DNA from: Rachicladosporium sp. CCFEE 5018
Lineage: Eukaryota; Ascomycota; Dothideomycetes; Cladosporiales; Cladosporiaceae
Direction of reading: 5' to 3'
Assembly: GCA_002077045.2 (NCBI GenBank)
Contig: KZ111192.1
Coordinates: 1 to 64,000 of the forward strand
DNA length: 64,000 nt
The position numbers and the translations under genes are program-made. How positions within the stretch are numbered: position 1 is the stretch's first letter; each line of letters opens with the position of its first letter. Shown one piece after another: positions 55,177 through 64,000 of the stretch. The notes beneath the pieces are model-generated. The model worked only from the letters and a program-made list of their open reading frames with translations. It made no database searches and was not told the DNA's origin.

Positions 55177-57503
55177 TCACCCTTCCGTACCATCACTCCG
55201 GAACGCCGCACACAGGCCAGCATACTGGTGTGTCAGGTCCAGGATGTGCTGCGGCAGACTCGTCGCTTGGATGATACTCCGCACCTTGACGGCACCATCA
55301 TCTTCGATCAGCTTTCGTATCGCGTAGTACAAGTCCGGCGAGAACTGCAGCAATGTCAGTGAAGTTCATCCGCTCCAGCACAACATTGCGACTGACCTCA
55401 GAGTACCACCGATACTGCCAAGCGATCAATCTGATCAGCGCGCCGAGGACACCTCTGTTATCGCCATGCCGTTCATACAGTCGTAGCACACCACGCATCG
55501 CCTTCGGACTGAACCTCATACTTAGACAAGCCTGCCAAGCCTCTACAGCCTCGTCAGGATGATGCAGTCGCTCTGCCAGTTCACCCAAGATCTCCCACTC
55601 CTCGGAGTTCTTCTTGTATGCCAGCTGCTGCTGCTTGTACTGTGCTGCTTCTGTCCGCCATATGGTGTAGATACGGAGATCTTCGTACAGCACCATGAAG
55701 AGATTGTCGAGCCAACGCTCACAAAGTCGCTTGTGTTGGAACTGGACGTATTGTTGATGTGTTGGGTCGCTGCTGGGAGGTTGTGACTGTGGTGTCTCTG
55801 CGCCAGATCGTACTGTAACGGAGCTGGAGGGCTTTGATACGTCGGGCTCGAGATGTGACGCAGCAACGGGTGGTTCTTCGCCATCTTCCTGCTCTTCCGA
55901 CGAGGAGGTCGAAGGTAGCGAGTCAGGCTCACCGTGTCCATTCGGCTGTGGCGTGTCAGTACCGCGCAAAGCGATCGTGCTAGCGTTTTGACCCTTGCCA
56001 CTGGGCACGGGCTGTCGTTCATTACGATACTCTTCCTCCATGACGAAGACCTGACTTCGGATCTTGAGCAACTGATCCCATCCGATCTTCTTCGTGATCT
56101 CGGTCAGTAGCATGTACGCTTTGTGGAACGTGCCCTTGTAGTTCCCTGCTGCCAGGCGCCGAAGTGTCGGATGTACCTCTTGATCACCAGGTGTAGCGCC
56201 TGCGTCGTCGATCTCGTCACACAACGTTTCCGGCGCCAGAGGTAATGATATTCTCGATGGCTCTGGCAGTCGAGGTGCGTCCTTGTCCTGGTATGTGAAC
56301 ATCGGGCATGAATTGAGAGTCAGCAGAGCCAGCTCCCAATTCTCTTGCGCAACGTAGATCTCTGCAAGTCGAGCCCATGTCCCGAATTCGCTGGGCGCCG
56401 AGACCACACCACGCTTTGCAATCTCGAGCGCAAGTTCACTCCGACCTTTGCGATTACAGAACTCTGCTTGGCAGGCGAGTAGTGAGTAGTCCATTGGCAG
56501 CTCCTCGATCGCTTCATGCAGCAGTGTGATGGCCTTCACCTCTTCATCGCCAGCGATGTAGACGCGAGCGAGTAGTGACGAGATCTCCGGATCTTTCTCT
56601 CGCAGCTTCTGAAACAGGTTAATGCCGGATGCGAACCGCCCAGTGATGCGTATGTAGTGGAGCAGGCCAGACGTCAAATGATTGGAGACTAGGTTAGGGA
56701 CCTGTATCTCCGGGTCTGAGCCAAGCTGCCATCCTGTACGATGTCAGTACTTTGACGGATACTTATTCCGACTACGCCTTACCGTTGAAGAACAGCTTCT
56801 CAGCCGCATCCAGGAAGCGTTGCTCTTGCTCAGTACTCGTGATCGGATTGAATCTGCGCACTCCAATGATACGCTTGATGGTATCGCCAGAACCGTTGTC
56901 CGCGTACGAGTATGCTCTTAGCACGCTACACAGGTATGTCTCCAGCCAGTGTTCCTCAGTAGCCTCTAGCTTGTTGCCTCGCTCATCGACACAGTAGCTC
57001 TCAACAGTCCCGGGTATCTGCACTTGCACGCGCATGTCCACTCGTGAGAAGGCATTGTAGCAGCTGAAAGCATGTGGTCAGCTCCACATTCGAACCATGA
57101 TGCTATCGTGGAGACTCACTCACCAGTACAAGCCGGATGTTACTCTGTTGATCTTGTCGGTGGGCGTGTACGTCAAGGTGTTGATGTATGCCGCCAAGCT
57201 CGCCGAGGAAGAGGCATCAATGCCTGTGACATGGTGGTACACCCCTACCTGCATCTCCCTTTAGCCAAAGTCCAATCGTGCGCATCCTTCGATCCATCGT
57301 ACCTGCCGCGTGGTCGACTTGTTGGGTTGCTTCACCAGATGTACTAGATCTGGTGGGCCAAGTTCGCGGAGCCCTTGGAGACTGTCCGTCCGTATCTCCA
57401 CGACGGAGTGTGAGTCGTCTTCGAAGAGCCTAGAACATATCTCAACGTCTGTTGCCTTCGAGCCTTCCACCTAGACGTACTCTGGCACTGCTGGCTGTGG
57501 CAT
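55177..57503 (-). CDS. ChAPs-family exomer subunit (Chs5-Arf1-binding; Bch1/Bud7/Chs6-like)
   Basis: 686 residues. ChAPs proteins bind Chs5 and Arf1 at the trans-Golgi to export chitin synthase and other cargo. Six exons on the minus strand: 57503-57481, 57429-57303, 57248-57124, 57063-56783, 56733-55397 and 55344-55177 (2061 bases). Restored blocks include MPQPAVPELFEDD, GIDASSSASLAAYINTLTYT, LYCCYNAFSRVDMRVQVQIP, TPR-like repeats (LEIAKRGVVSAPSEFGTWAR), WQYRWYSEFSPDLYYAIRKL and IQATSLPQHILDLTHQYAGL. Two introns are hidden by readthrough frames: the 51-base first intron and the 52-base last intron, whose retention would give a different 32-residue tail. An acidic Ser-rich insert lies about residue 455. 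Confidence 0.93.
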
Positions 57504-57915
57504 CTCCGCCCTGGCTCCCAACAAGTACTTCTACAGCACTAATCCGGACTCGAGACGAAGACCGAAGTGTGCGGTGCTGCGCTTTCGACAGATGATCGAG
57601 CGAGAATACTGGATTTGATCAGAAGCAGATATTATGGTCAAGAAGTCTGAGTAAACGTAGTATAAACGAAGTCGCAATGGTGAATACATAATGTATAACA
57701 TGTGGCAGCACTAGCTTCAATGCAGGAGAACATCCCCGCGCTTTTCCCGACGCGATGCGTTCCTTATGTGAACCCTCAAGATTCCGTGTCCGAACACCAC
57801 CGACAGGCACACATGCCCCTTTCCAAGGTTGACACACCGCATGTACCAAGCCATCGACAGTTGCCCCCAATCATCATAAACATCATCCGTCGATGACAGC
57901 CATCAGGAGCCCGAC
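57504..57915. promoter_or_regulatory. Divergent promoter, ChAPs / HIR3
   Basis: 412 bases between divergent ATGs. No gene is seen. The last 60 bases are CA-rich (CAATCATCATAAACATCATC), typical of a fungal 5' leader. Confidence 0.5.
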
Positions 57916-60900
57916 ATGTCTGGCTTCCACGCGCTCAACATCGAATCAGACGACGAATCCGACATCGAGATCGATGACACCAAGGAGATCCAGATCGAGG
58001 AAGCCCTCAAGCTCTACCAGAATGCTCTGAAGTACCATGCCGAAGGGCCTGCCTCCTTCTCCGAGGCCGCTGAGGCGTATCAGGAGCTGTTCGCCTCCGA
58101 GATCTTCGAATACCCAGAGTCTCAAACGGAACTTCGCCGCATCGAGTTGTATGGCCCTATCGTAGACTCGGACGAAGACTGGCTGGAAGGGGATGCTGTT
58201 ACCAACTTCGCGCCCGTTTCGCTCGAGTCTGGCCCAAGCACATTACCTCAGATCTTGCACCTGTCGCACAAGAACTACGCGCAGTTCCGACTTGACTCAT
58301 TACTTGCAAGCTTTGACGAGCTTAATGTGACCATTCGTACTATCCTGGCTGATGCGAGCACGGCACTCGATCACTTCGTGGAGGCGCTCGATAAGGATGA
58401 CACTGACACCGACCTTTGGAGCCGAACGGCCACGGTCGGAGATGTACTCGATAGTGAGCGCATCGCTCGCTTCTGCCTGGAAGCTGTGCTGGAGGGCGAT
58501 GTTGAGAGTCTGGACAGTATGATGAGCCTTCCCGGACTTGAGGATGGCCTGGCTGCTGAGCAGCTGCGTAACGTCGTGAGTAGGCTGCGGGATGAGAGTT
58601 CACTCCTCCAGTTTCCGACGCGTAAGGGGAGAGGCAACGGTCTTTTACGGCTATTGAAGAAGCGCTTGGATCCCTATGATGGCATTTCTGCGCGGAAGAG
58701 AGCATTGTGTGGCAGTGCACAGCAGACGCGTGAAGTCTTTGTGACTGCTGAAAGACATGTTCTCAGTTCGCCCGCTTCATGGACTGAACTTGGTAGTCAG
58801 CTGCTCCATCAACTCGCGATCCGGGAGCACAGTGCGAAGCGAGGGACAGCGATAATGTTTGATATTGACCAAAGCACGCCCCAGCGAGACCATAGCGTGG
58901 CAGATGAGCTTGTTCCTTCTATGATTAACGGAGGAGCGTCAACTGCGGGCCATCAAATGACTATGACGGTCGATGAGCAGTTTCCAGGGCTCGACCACGG
59001 CTTACCTACTGTACAGCTCCCACCTGCTGTAGTAGTGGAAGAGGAGGACCAGCCAGCAAGACATGGAGCGGACGACACAGACCTTCGAGCAAGCGAGCCT
59101 GCCTCTCTTAGTCTACCGACTCGCAAGCGATCAGCAGACGCCGCTGCGTTAGGTGATGGTACGGAAGAGAGCCGTATGAAAAGCAGGCGCACTCGGGCGC
59201 GCGAGTCGCGAGGTGACTCGCTCCCTGATACTGCTGAGGGACGCCAAGCTGCTGTCGATGCCAATATACTCTGGGAGCAGGATCAGTCACTGAACGAGCG
59301 TCAGCTTGCCGACGTGTGGTTGTTTGAGACCATCGGCAATCTCTTCGAGCGCGTCAGCATCTCTGGCTTTGAACACGGCCAACACATCAGGCAGGAACTT
59401 GAACCTACTAAGACTCCAGCAGACCCTGATCAAACCGTTGACGAAACTCCAGATCACAAGGCGATGAGATGTGCTCGGGCAGACCTGTTCGGCTTCCTCA
59501 AGAACTTCAATGACCAGGACGCGCGCATGCTACTTGTTGGTGGCGAGATCCCTGATCTGGAGACTGCCGCAGTAGCCGCGAGTGCCGCCAAGAACACACA
59601 GTCCAGTCAGTCGCAACTTCAGCTCTCCATGACCTCGATGCCAGAAGATGGCCTGGAGTCGTTTCTACGCAACGTGAACGCCGAGTGGCTGTCTCTTGGC
59701 GAGGTAGCCTGTCGCTACATACAGCATGTATTGCTTCCACCCAATGCGACAGATCCGGAGGGCAACAGATATGTGCAGCATACTTGGTCCGAGGAGCTCA
59801 AGGCGACTGTCGTGCGGACATTGGTCAAATTCGATGGAGAGATCACAAATCAAACGCTCACGGATCTGGAGATCGCAATAGAAGCTACACGCGACAAAGC
59901 TCATGACACTGCCGCAACCGGACTTCTCATGTTGGCTGCCATGGTCCAAGCCGTATACGAAATACATCTTGACATCTACTGCCTCATCCTCCAGCCACTC
60001 AGCGGCATTGACACGGACACCATCTCTCAGCAAGGTCACAGATTACTACGCTGGGCGTCTATTGCCCGGGAGGCATTGTGGCATGCTAGCTCGGCGAAGC
60101 CTCCGAGCTTGGATCTAAAGACTCGATTCATGTGGTGTACCACTCTACACGTCGCAGCATCCCCAACCAGCGAGCAGCATCACGTCTTGGAGTGCATGCA
60201 AGATCTTCGGGCAGAGCTGGTAGTCAAAGACAGTCCCGTGATTCTGCTGCACAACAACGCTGTCATGCCAGAAATCTCGATCGCCGTTCTTGACTGCAAA
60301 ATCTCCGAACTCTCTAACAGAGACTTCTTTGCTAAGCTGGCAGAAACGGGATCAGAGAACCCTGTCGCTACTATTGAAAGCTTGGAGCCGTTGCTTGAAG
60401 CTTTGCAGGAGGGCCTGTCAGATCCTGACGATGGGGAACAGCAGCCTAATACTACTGAGTCTGTTCCGACTGCACTTCTGCAGTTCGTCAGCGACAGCAG
60501 TACATCGGTCAAACTTGCATTGTGGCAGAGATTGCGCGATGCCTACCTTTCAATCGAGTACTCACCCATGGCTGTCGCTTGCACCGTACGCATGCTACGA
60601 CTCGTGGTGGACGACTTACATGAAAACGAGTTCACCTCAGCGACTGATCAAGATCGCCGCAGCATGGTCTTGAGATGTATTCGAACATCTCAAGTGCTCC
60701 TCGCGGAATTGTTCACGCATGTCAAAGACTCTGCCGCTGCATTATCATGTCTTGATGATAAACGCTTGGCTGATGCAGTATCTGTGCTCGGCGAGCTCCT
60801 TCACCTCCTTCAAGTCTTCAACATCTTCGAGGACGGCATACAGGTGGGTAGGGTCCAAGCTCCTGGCGATGACACTGATATTCGCACGTTTGATGCGGTC

Positions 60901-63711
60901 GCCACTAGCGTGCATGAGTGCCAGTTGCAGATCTGGATTATACTGTATGGTATGCTGAACGAGCTGATGAAGCAAAATGGGGAGGCGTACCCGTCACCGG
61001 TCGAGGACAAGTTCGACTTTCTCCGCACTCTTCATCGCAATCTCGGCATTCGAGGTATCTGCAGTGGACTTAACAGGTACTTCGTCCGGCTGCTCAAGGA
61101 CGAGTTCCTGAGCATGACACACGTCGAAGGGTACGATAACGAGCAAGCACAAGTGTTGTACGATCTGTACGGTATCAATTGCTTCTTGAACCCTTCCTTC
61201 GAGCTCATCGAGCATCACTGCATGCACGATGCGTTCATTGACAAGGGCGCAGCGATGCAAGCTGTGGATCTGCTCTTGGTGCAGGCAGACAAGCTGCCGA
61301 TACGGGAACTTGTCCGGCACACGCTGAAGGACACTATAGAGAAGGTACATGGTTCAACGACGCGCAAGAAGCCGACCGAAGCCATTCTCCGCAACCGATC
61401 AATCATTCGCACGTTCCTCAACTCCCCGATCCGACCGCTCGACTTGTATGGATGTCTCAAAGGTGAAGGCAGCGAACTTGATGTGTCGCCTGTGCCTGAA
61501 GCGGACTCGCTTCTTGCTGCCAAGGGCTGGTACTTTCTGATGGGCCATATCTCGCTCGTCAAGTTCAAGTCGCAGAAACGGACCGGACCCAGTCCCAGTG
61601 AAGATGTCGAGATTGCCATCGCTTTCTTCAACCAGAGTCTTGAGTACAGTACGGATGATTGGGGAGTATGGTTTCGGCTTGCGCAAGCTCACGATACCAA
61701 GCTCGAGGAAGCTCTGTGGCAGGCCGAAAAGCTCAATACGCACATGGCTGATATCGTGCAGCTCCAGCGTGCAGCGATTCACTGCTATATCAAAGCCCTC
61801 GCGATGGCGAATCGTTCGGCCGACCTAGCCTTTGACACCCCGAAGAAGATGACTGAGCTGTACGCTGACTTCGGCATGCGCATGTACAGCTCGGCTCAGC
61901 CGCCGTTCTCGATGCTAGCGTTCGCTGCAGACGGCAATGATCGATGGCTGAGCCTTGCAACCGGTATGACACAGACGAAGACATACAAGCCGCTACAGAG
62001 GTACACTGCCTGGCGATTCACAAAGGAGATGCTCACGCGGGCAATTCGAGGTCGGCCGCATGATTGGCATCTGCAGTACATGCTTGCTAAGGTCATGTGG
62101 AAGATGCTCACTGCCAGTGAGGTGGATCGTCAACTTCATACTGCGCCTCCACCCAGCCCTCAAGCCGTCCTCAATGCACTCACTCGCGCCATTGAGCTTG
62201 TGCCCGGCAAGCGGGACAGCAGAGACACGAAGTTCCAGCCGATTCTGGAGCCGCATTACAAGCTCGTTTCCATCGTGCACAAAATGCTCTCGATGAACAT
62301 GATTGACATTACCCAGACGAAGGCAGCGCTGCAAGCTACGCCGTACATCCGCGGCGTCGACATTCCCGCTGCCTATGAGACAGCCTCGACCGAGTGGTGC
62401 GATTTCATGCTGGCAGTGTTGAAGAACCTGCGCGCAGCTGACAAGTCAAATTGGCACCATCGCATCAGTTGGCGCATGGCACAGGTGTTGTATGACCGTC
62501 CGCCGATTGATGTCAATGGACTGGGTCTGGCGGAGGTCATGCGGCACAAAGCCGCTGCCGCGAAAGACGAGATGACGAAGCATATGTTTTCGAAGGTCAT
62601 GGCCCTGCAGATATGGCGTCCAGAAGCCGAGCGAGCCGGACGGCACTTCGTCTTCACTACTCGCTACGTCGAGTTCATCATCCAATGCCTGGAGCAATTG
62701 AAAGACAGGACGAGTATGGAGATGCTTGCTAAGCGCATCCGCAAGCGGACGGCTGAGTACTTCGAGCACACAGCGCTGTGGCAGAAGCTGTGTAACGCTT
62801 ACCTGCGTCTTATGCGTAGCCACGCAGCGCTCTCCGAAGGTCTCGAGACATCAACATTCAGCGCAGTTACGCACGAAGATTTCGATGAGCGCAAAGTACC
62901 ACTCCAGGACTGGATGCAGGACACCGAAGCTGGCGTCTCCCCGGCACTGGACGTACTCCGCGAAGTACAAGAGCTGAAGAAGACGAACGGTGGTCTCGTC
63001 AAGGTCGCTCCTATCGATGACCTTATCGGCGATGCCTACGCCTTCTTGTTCAACACCATCGGTAAGACCTTATGGCTGGAAGAGCAGCGAGTGAAAGCAG
63101 AAGAGCTGGCTCGACAGCCACCCAAGGTTCCTACTCCGCCGCCTCGCAACCCAGCTATGGACTTCAGCCATATCATGAATTCTATCATGGGCGTTGACGG
63201 CGCGCTTGACCAGCCTACGGAGCCTGTGGTGCCCGCCCCGACGCCTGTTGTTGCTGCAGTCGAAGCTCAGCCCGCTCGTCGCAAGCCTGGTATTGGAAGG
63301 CGCGAGATCAGGACCTGCGCTGAAGGCTGCTTTCCCAAGGCCACCGCGCAGAACGGTACACGCGTGGTGGGCCCGACCCCAGATCACCCACGCGTGCAGG
63401 TGGTCATCAATAGCTCCCGAATTGATCTCGGCGGCGCGGTCTCGGCTGATACGAGCGCACCGCCGAGCGTGCATGACGATGCTGACGATGAGAGTGATCT
63501 GAGTGAATTTGAAGAGGAGGTGCAAGAGCAGAGGAAGCCGATGTTTCCGGGTCTGGCTGTTATTGGTGCTGAGGAAAGTGAGGGCTTTGATACGGCGGAG
63601 GAGGGTGGTGAAGGTGAGGGGCAGGACGTTGAGATGGCTGAGGAAGCGGCCGGACCTGATGTGCTGGAGGCAGTTGATGCGAAGGTGGAGAATGCACAAG
63701 TCGGAGCATGA
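57916..63711 (+). CDS. HIR3: Histone transcription regulator 3 homologue (HIR complex subunit)
   Basis: Intronless, 1931 residues. HIR3 (CABIN1 in animals) is the scaffold of the HIR histone chaperone complex, which deposits H3-H4 outside S phase and represses histone genes. The start MSGFHALNIESDDESDIEID, then DTKEIQIEEALKLYQNALKY, is the hallmark N-terminus with its first TPR. TPR-like helical repeats continue through much of the protein (AEAYQELFASEIFEYPES; DVEIAIAFFNQSLEYSTDDW). A basic patch resembling a nuclear localisation signal is SRMKSRRTRARESRGD (about 415). The C-terminus is Pro-rich then acidic (DDADDESDLSEFEEE). Length and layout match fungal family members. Confidence 0.95.
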   Translation: MSGFHALNIESDDESDIEIDDTKEIQIEEALKLYQNALKYHAEGPASFSEAAEAYQELFASEIFEYPESQTELRRIELYGPIVDSDEDWLEGDAVTNFAPVSLESGPSTLPQILHLSHKNYAQFRLDSLLASFDELNVTIRTILADASTALDHFVEALDKDDTDTDLWSRTATVGDVLDSERIARFCLEAVLEGDVESLDSMMSLPGLEDGLAAEQLRNVVSRLRDESSLLQFPTRKGRGNGLLRLLKKRLDPYDGISARKRALCGSAQQTREVFVTAERHVLSSPASWTELGSQLLHQLAIREHSAKRGTAIMFDIDQSTPQRDHSVADELVPSMINGGASTAGHQMTMTVDEQFPGLDHGLPTVQLPPAVVVEEEDQPARHGADDTDLRASEPASLSLPTRKRSADAAALGDGTEESRMKSRRTRARESRGDSLPDTAEGRQAAVDANILWEQDQSLNERQLADVWLFETIGNLFERVSISGFEHGQHIRQELEPTKTPADPDQTVDETPDHKAMRCARADLFGFLKNFNDQDARMLLVGGEIPDLETAAVAASAAKNTQSSQSQLQLSMTSMPEDGLESFLRNVNAEWLSLGEVACRYIQHVLLPPNATDPEGNRYVQHTWSEELKATVVRTLVKFDGEITNQTLTDLEIAIEATRDKAHDTAATGLLMLAAMVQAVYEIHLDIYCLILQPLSGIDTDTISQQGHRLLRWASIAREALWHASSAKPPSLDLKTRFMWCTTLHVAASPTSEQHHVLECMQDLRAELVVKDSPVILLHNNAVMPEISIAVLDCKISELSNRDFFAKLAETGSENPVATIESLEPLLEALQEGLSDPDDGEQQPNTTESVPTALLQFVSDSSTSVKLALWQRLRDAYLSIEYSPMAVACTVRMLRLVVDDLHENEFTSATDQDRRSMVLRCIRTSQVLLAELFTHVKDSAAALSCLDDKRLADAVSVLGELLHLLQVFNIFEDGIQVGRVQAPGDDTDIRTFDAVATSVHECQLQIWIILYGMLNELMKQNGEAYPSPVEDKFDFLRTLHRNLGIRGICSGLNRYFVRLLKDEFLSMTHVEGYDNEQAQVLYDLYGINCFLNPSFELIEHHCMHDAFIDKGAAMQAVDLLLVQADKLPIRELVRHTLKDTIEKVHGSTTRKKPTEAILRNRSIIRTFLNSPIRPLDLYGCLKGEGSELDVSPVPEADSLLAAKGWYFLMGHISLVKFKSQKRTGPSPSEDVEIAIAFFNQSLEYSTDDWGVWFRLAQAHDTKLEEALWQAEKLNTHMADIVQLQRAAIHCYIKALAMANRSADLAFDTPKKMTELYADFGMRMYSSAQPPFSMLAFAADGNDRWLSLATGMTQTKTYKPLQRYTAWRFTKEMLTRAIRGRPHDWHLQYMLAKVMWKMLTASEVDRQLHTAPPPSPQAVLNALTRAIELVPGKRDSRDTKFQPILEPHYKLVSIVHKMLSMNMIDITQTKAALQATPYIRGVDIPAAYETASTEWCDFMLAVLKNLRAADKSNWHHRISWRMAQVLYDRPPIDVNGLGLAEVMRHKAAAAKDEMTKHMFSKVMALQIWRPEAERAGRHFVFTTRYVEFIIQCLEQLKDRTSMEMLAKRIRKRTAEYFEHTALWQKLCNAYLRLMRSHAALSEGLETSTFSAVTHEDFDERKVPLQDWMQDTEAGVSPALDVLREVQELKKTNGGLVKVAPIDDLIGDAYAFLFNTIGKTLWLEEQRVKAEELARQPPKVPTPPPRNPAMDFSHIMNSIMGVDGALDQPTEPVVPAPTPVVAAVEAQPARRKPGIGRREIRTCAEGCFPKATAQNGTRVVGPTPDHPRVQVVINSSRIDLGGAVSADTSAPPSVHDDADDESDLSEFEEEVQEQRKPMFPGLAVIGAEESEGFDTAEEGGEGEGQDVEMAEEAAGPDVLEAVDAKVENAQVGA

Positions 63712-64000
63712 TGGTATGCGTATGCTGTCGTTCATCTTTCCTCTTACCCTCTGGACCATACGCTCCTTCCCTGTTCTTCTCCCAATGTTTGTTCCTTCCC
63801 CAACTTCGTCCTGACTCTGCATCTCAGCGAAGATCTCTGGTCTGTTTACGCTCGTATATCCTCACTCAGTTCACATGTAACGCCGAACGCTTCACCGGCG
63901 ATCACTAGGGATCACTGGAGCATCCCACACCGCTCTGACCATGGCTCAAGCCACTTGGGTACAACCTCCAGGCCCCACGGTCGCTGGATCTGATGTACAA
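63712..64000. other. 3' flank of HIR3 to window end
   Basis: 289 bases. No gene is supported. A long frame antisense to the HIR3 end (63822-63070) is a shadow. Confidence 0.5.

Noticed and set aside
55298..55360. Apparent frameshift in ChAPs before FSPDLYY
   Set aside because: A 52-base intron with good splice signals explains it.
54814..55362. 182-codon plus-strand frame
   Set aside because: Its 3' part is antisense to the ChAPs last exon and it has no recognisable domain or composition.
57470..57480. In-frame TAG upstream of the ChAPs body, suggesting a pseudogene
   Set aside because: A 51-base intron (57430-57480) with a GTACGT donor removes it and restores a sensible N-terminus.
63070..63822. 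250-codon minus-strand frame
   Set aside because: A shadow of HIR3 produced by its codon composition.

Overview
The window is the end of a filamentous ascomycete chromosome scaffold, most likely from a Dothideomycete. The evidence is a (CCCTAA)n telomere, spliceosomal introns of 47-95 bp, dense coding on both strands, strong repeat-induced point mutation (RIP), and a gene set typical of Pezizomycotina. The order-level placement is a guess from protein character.

Three contigs are joined by two 100-N gaps. Contig 1 (1-11813) and contig 2 (11914-22290) each begin with a telomere tract in the same orientation, carry the same roughly 9.6 kb block, and stop at the same homologous base. They look like two versions of one subtelomere placed in series, not a real internal telomere. 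The block holds an alpha-L-rhamnosidase gene (GH78), a major-facilitator transporter and a secreted GH43 enzyme, which together suggest uptake and breakdown of plant polysaccharide. Both GH78 copies are broken, each by a different lesion; the transporter and GH43 copies are intact. Divergence between the copies is patchy, from about 24% at the start of GH78 exon 2 to about 2.5% at the gap. The telomere side of copy 2 (12004 to about 13490) is RIP-saturated: I find no CpA and one TpG in about 1400 bases.

Contig 3 (22391-64000) is ordinary chromosome arm. It begins inside BUD13, cut by the gap, and continues with a hypothetical protein, an acyltransferase, a PAQR receptor, a small Ser-rich protein, YKT6, an apple-like membrane protein, a divergent AFG2-like AAA ATPase, a mitochondrial protein, two tandem BTB proteins, an allantoate-permease-type transporter, RPT6, an intronless orphan with an internal repeat, a VNX1-like antiporter, an ankyrin protein, a third BTB protein, a ChAPs exomer subunit and HIR3. 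Housekeeping genes act in splicing, secretion (YKT6, ChAPs), proteolysis (RPT6) and chromatin (HIR3).

Gene models were assembled by hand by joining exons at GT...AG sites that keep the frame and restore family sequence. I saw no tRNA, rRNA or CRISPR, but a covariance-model search was not possible.
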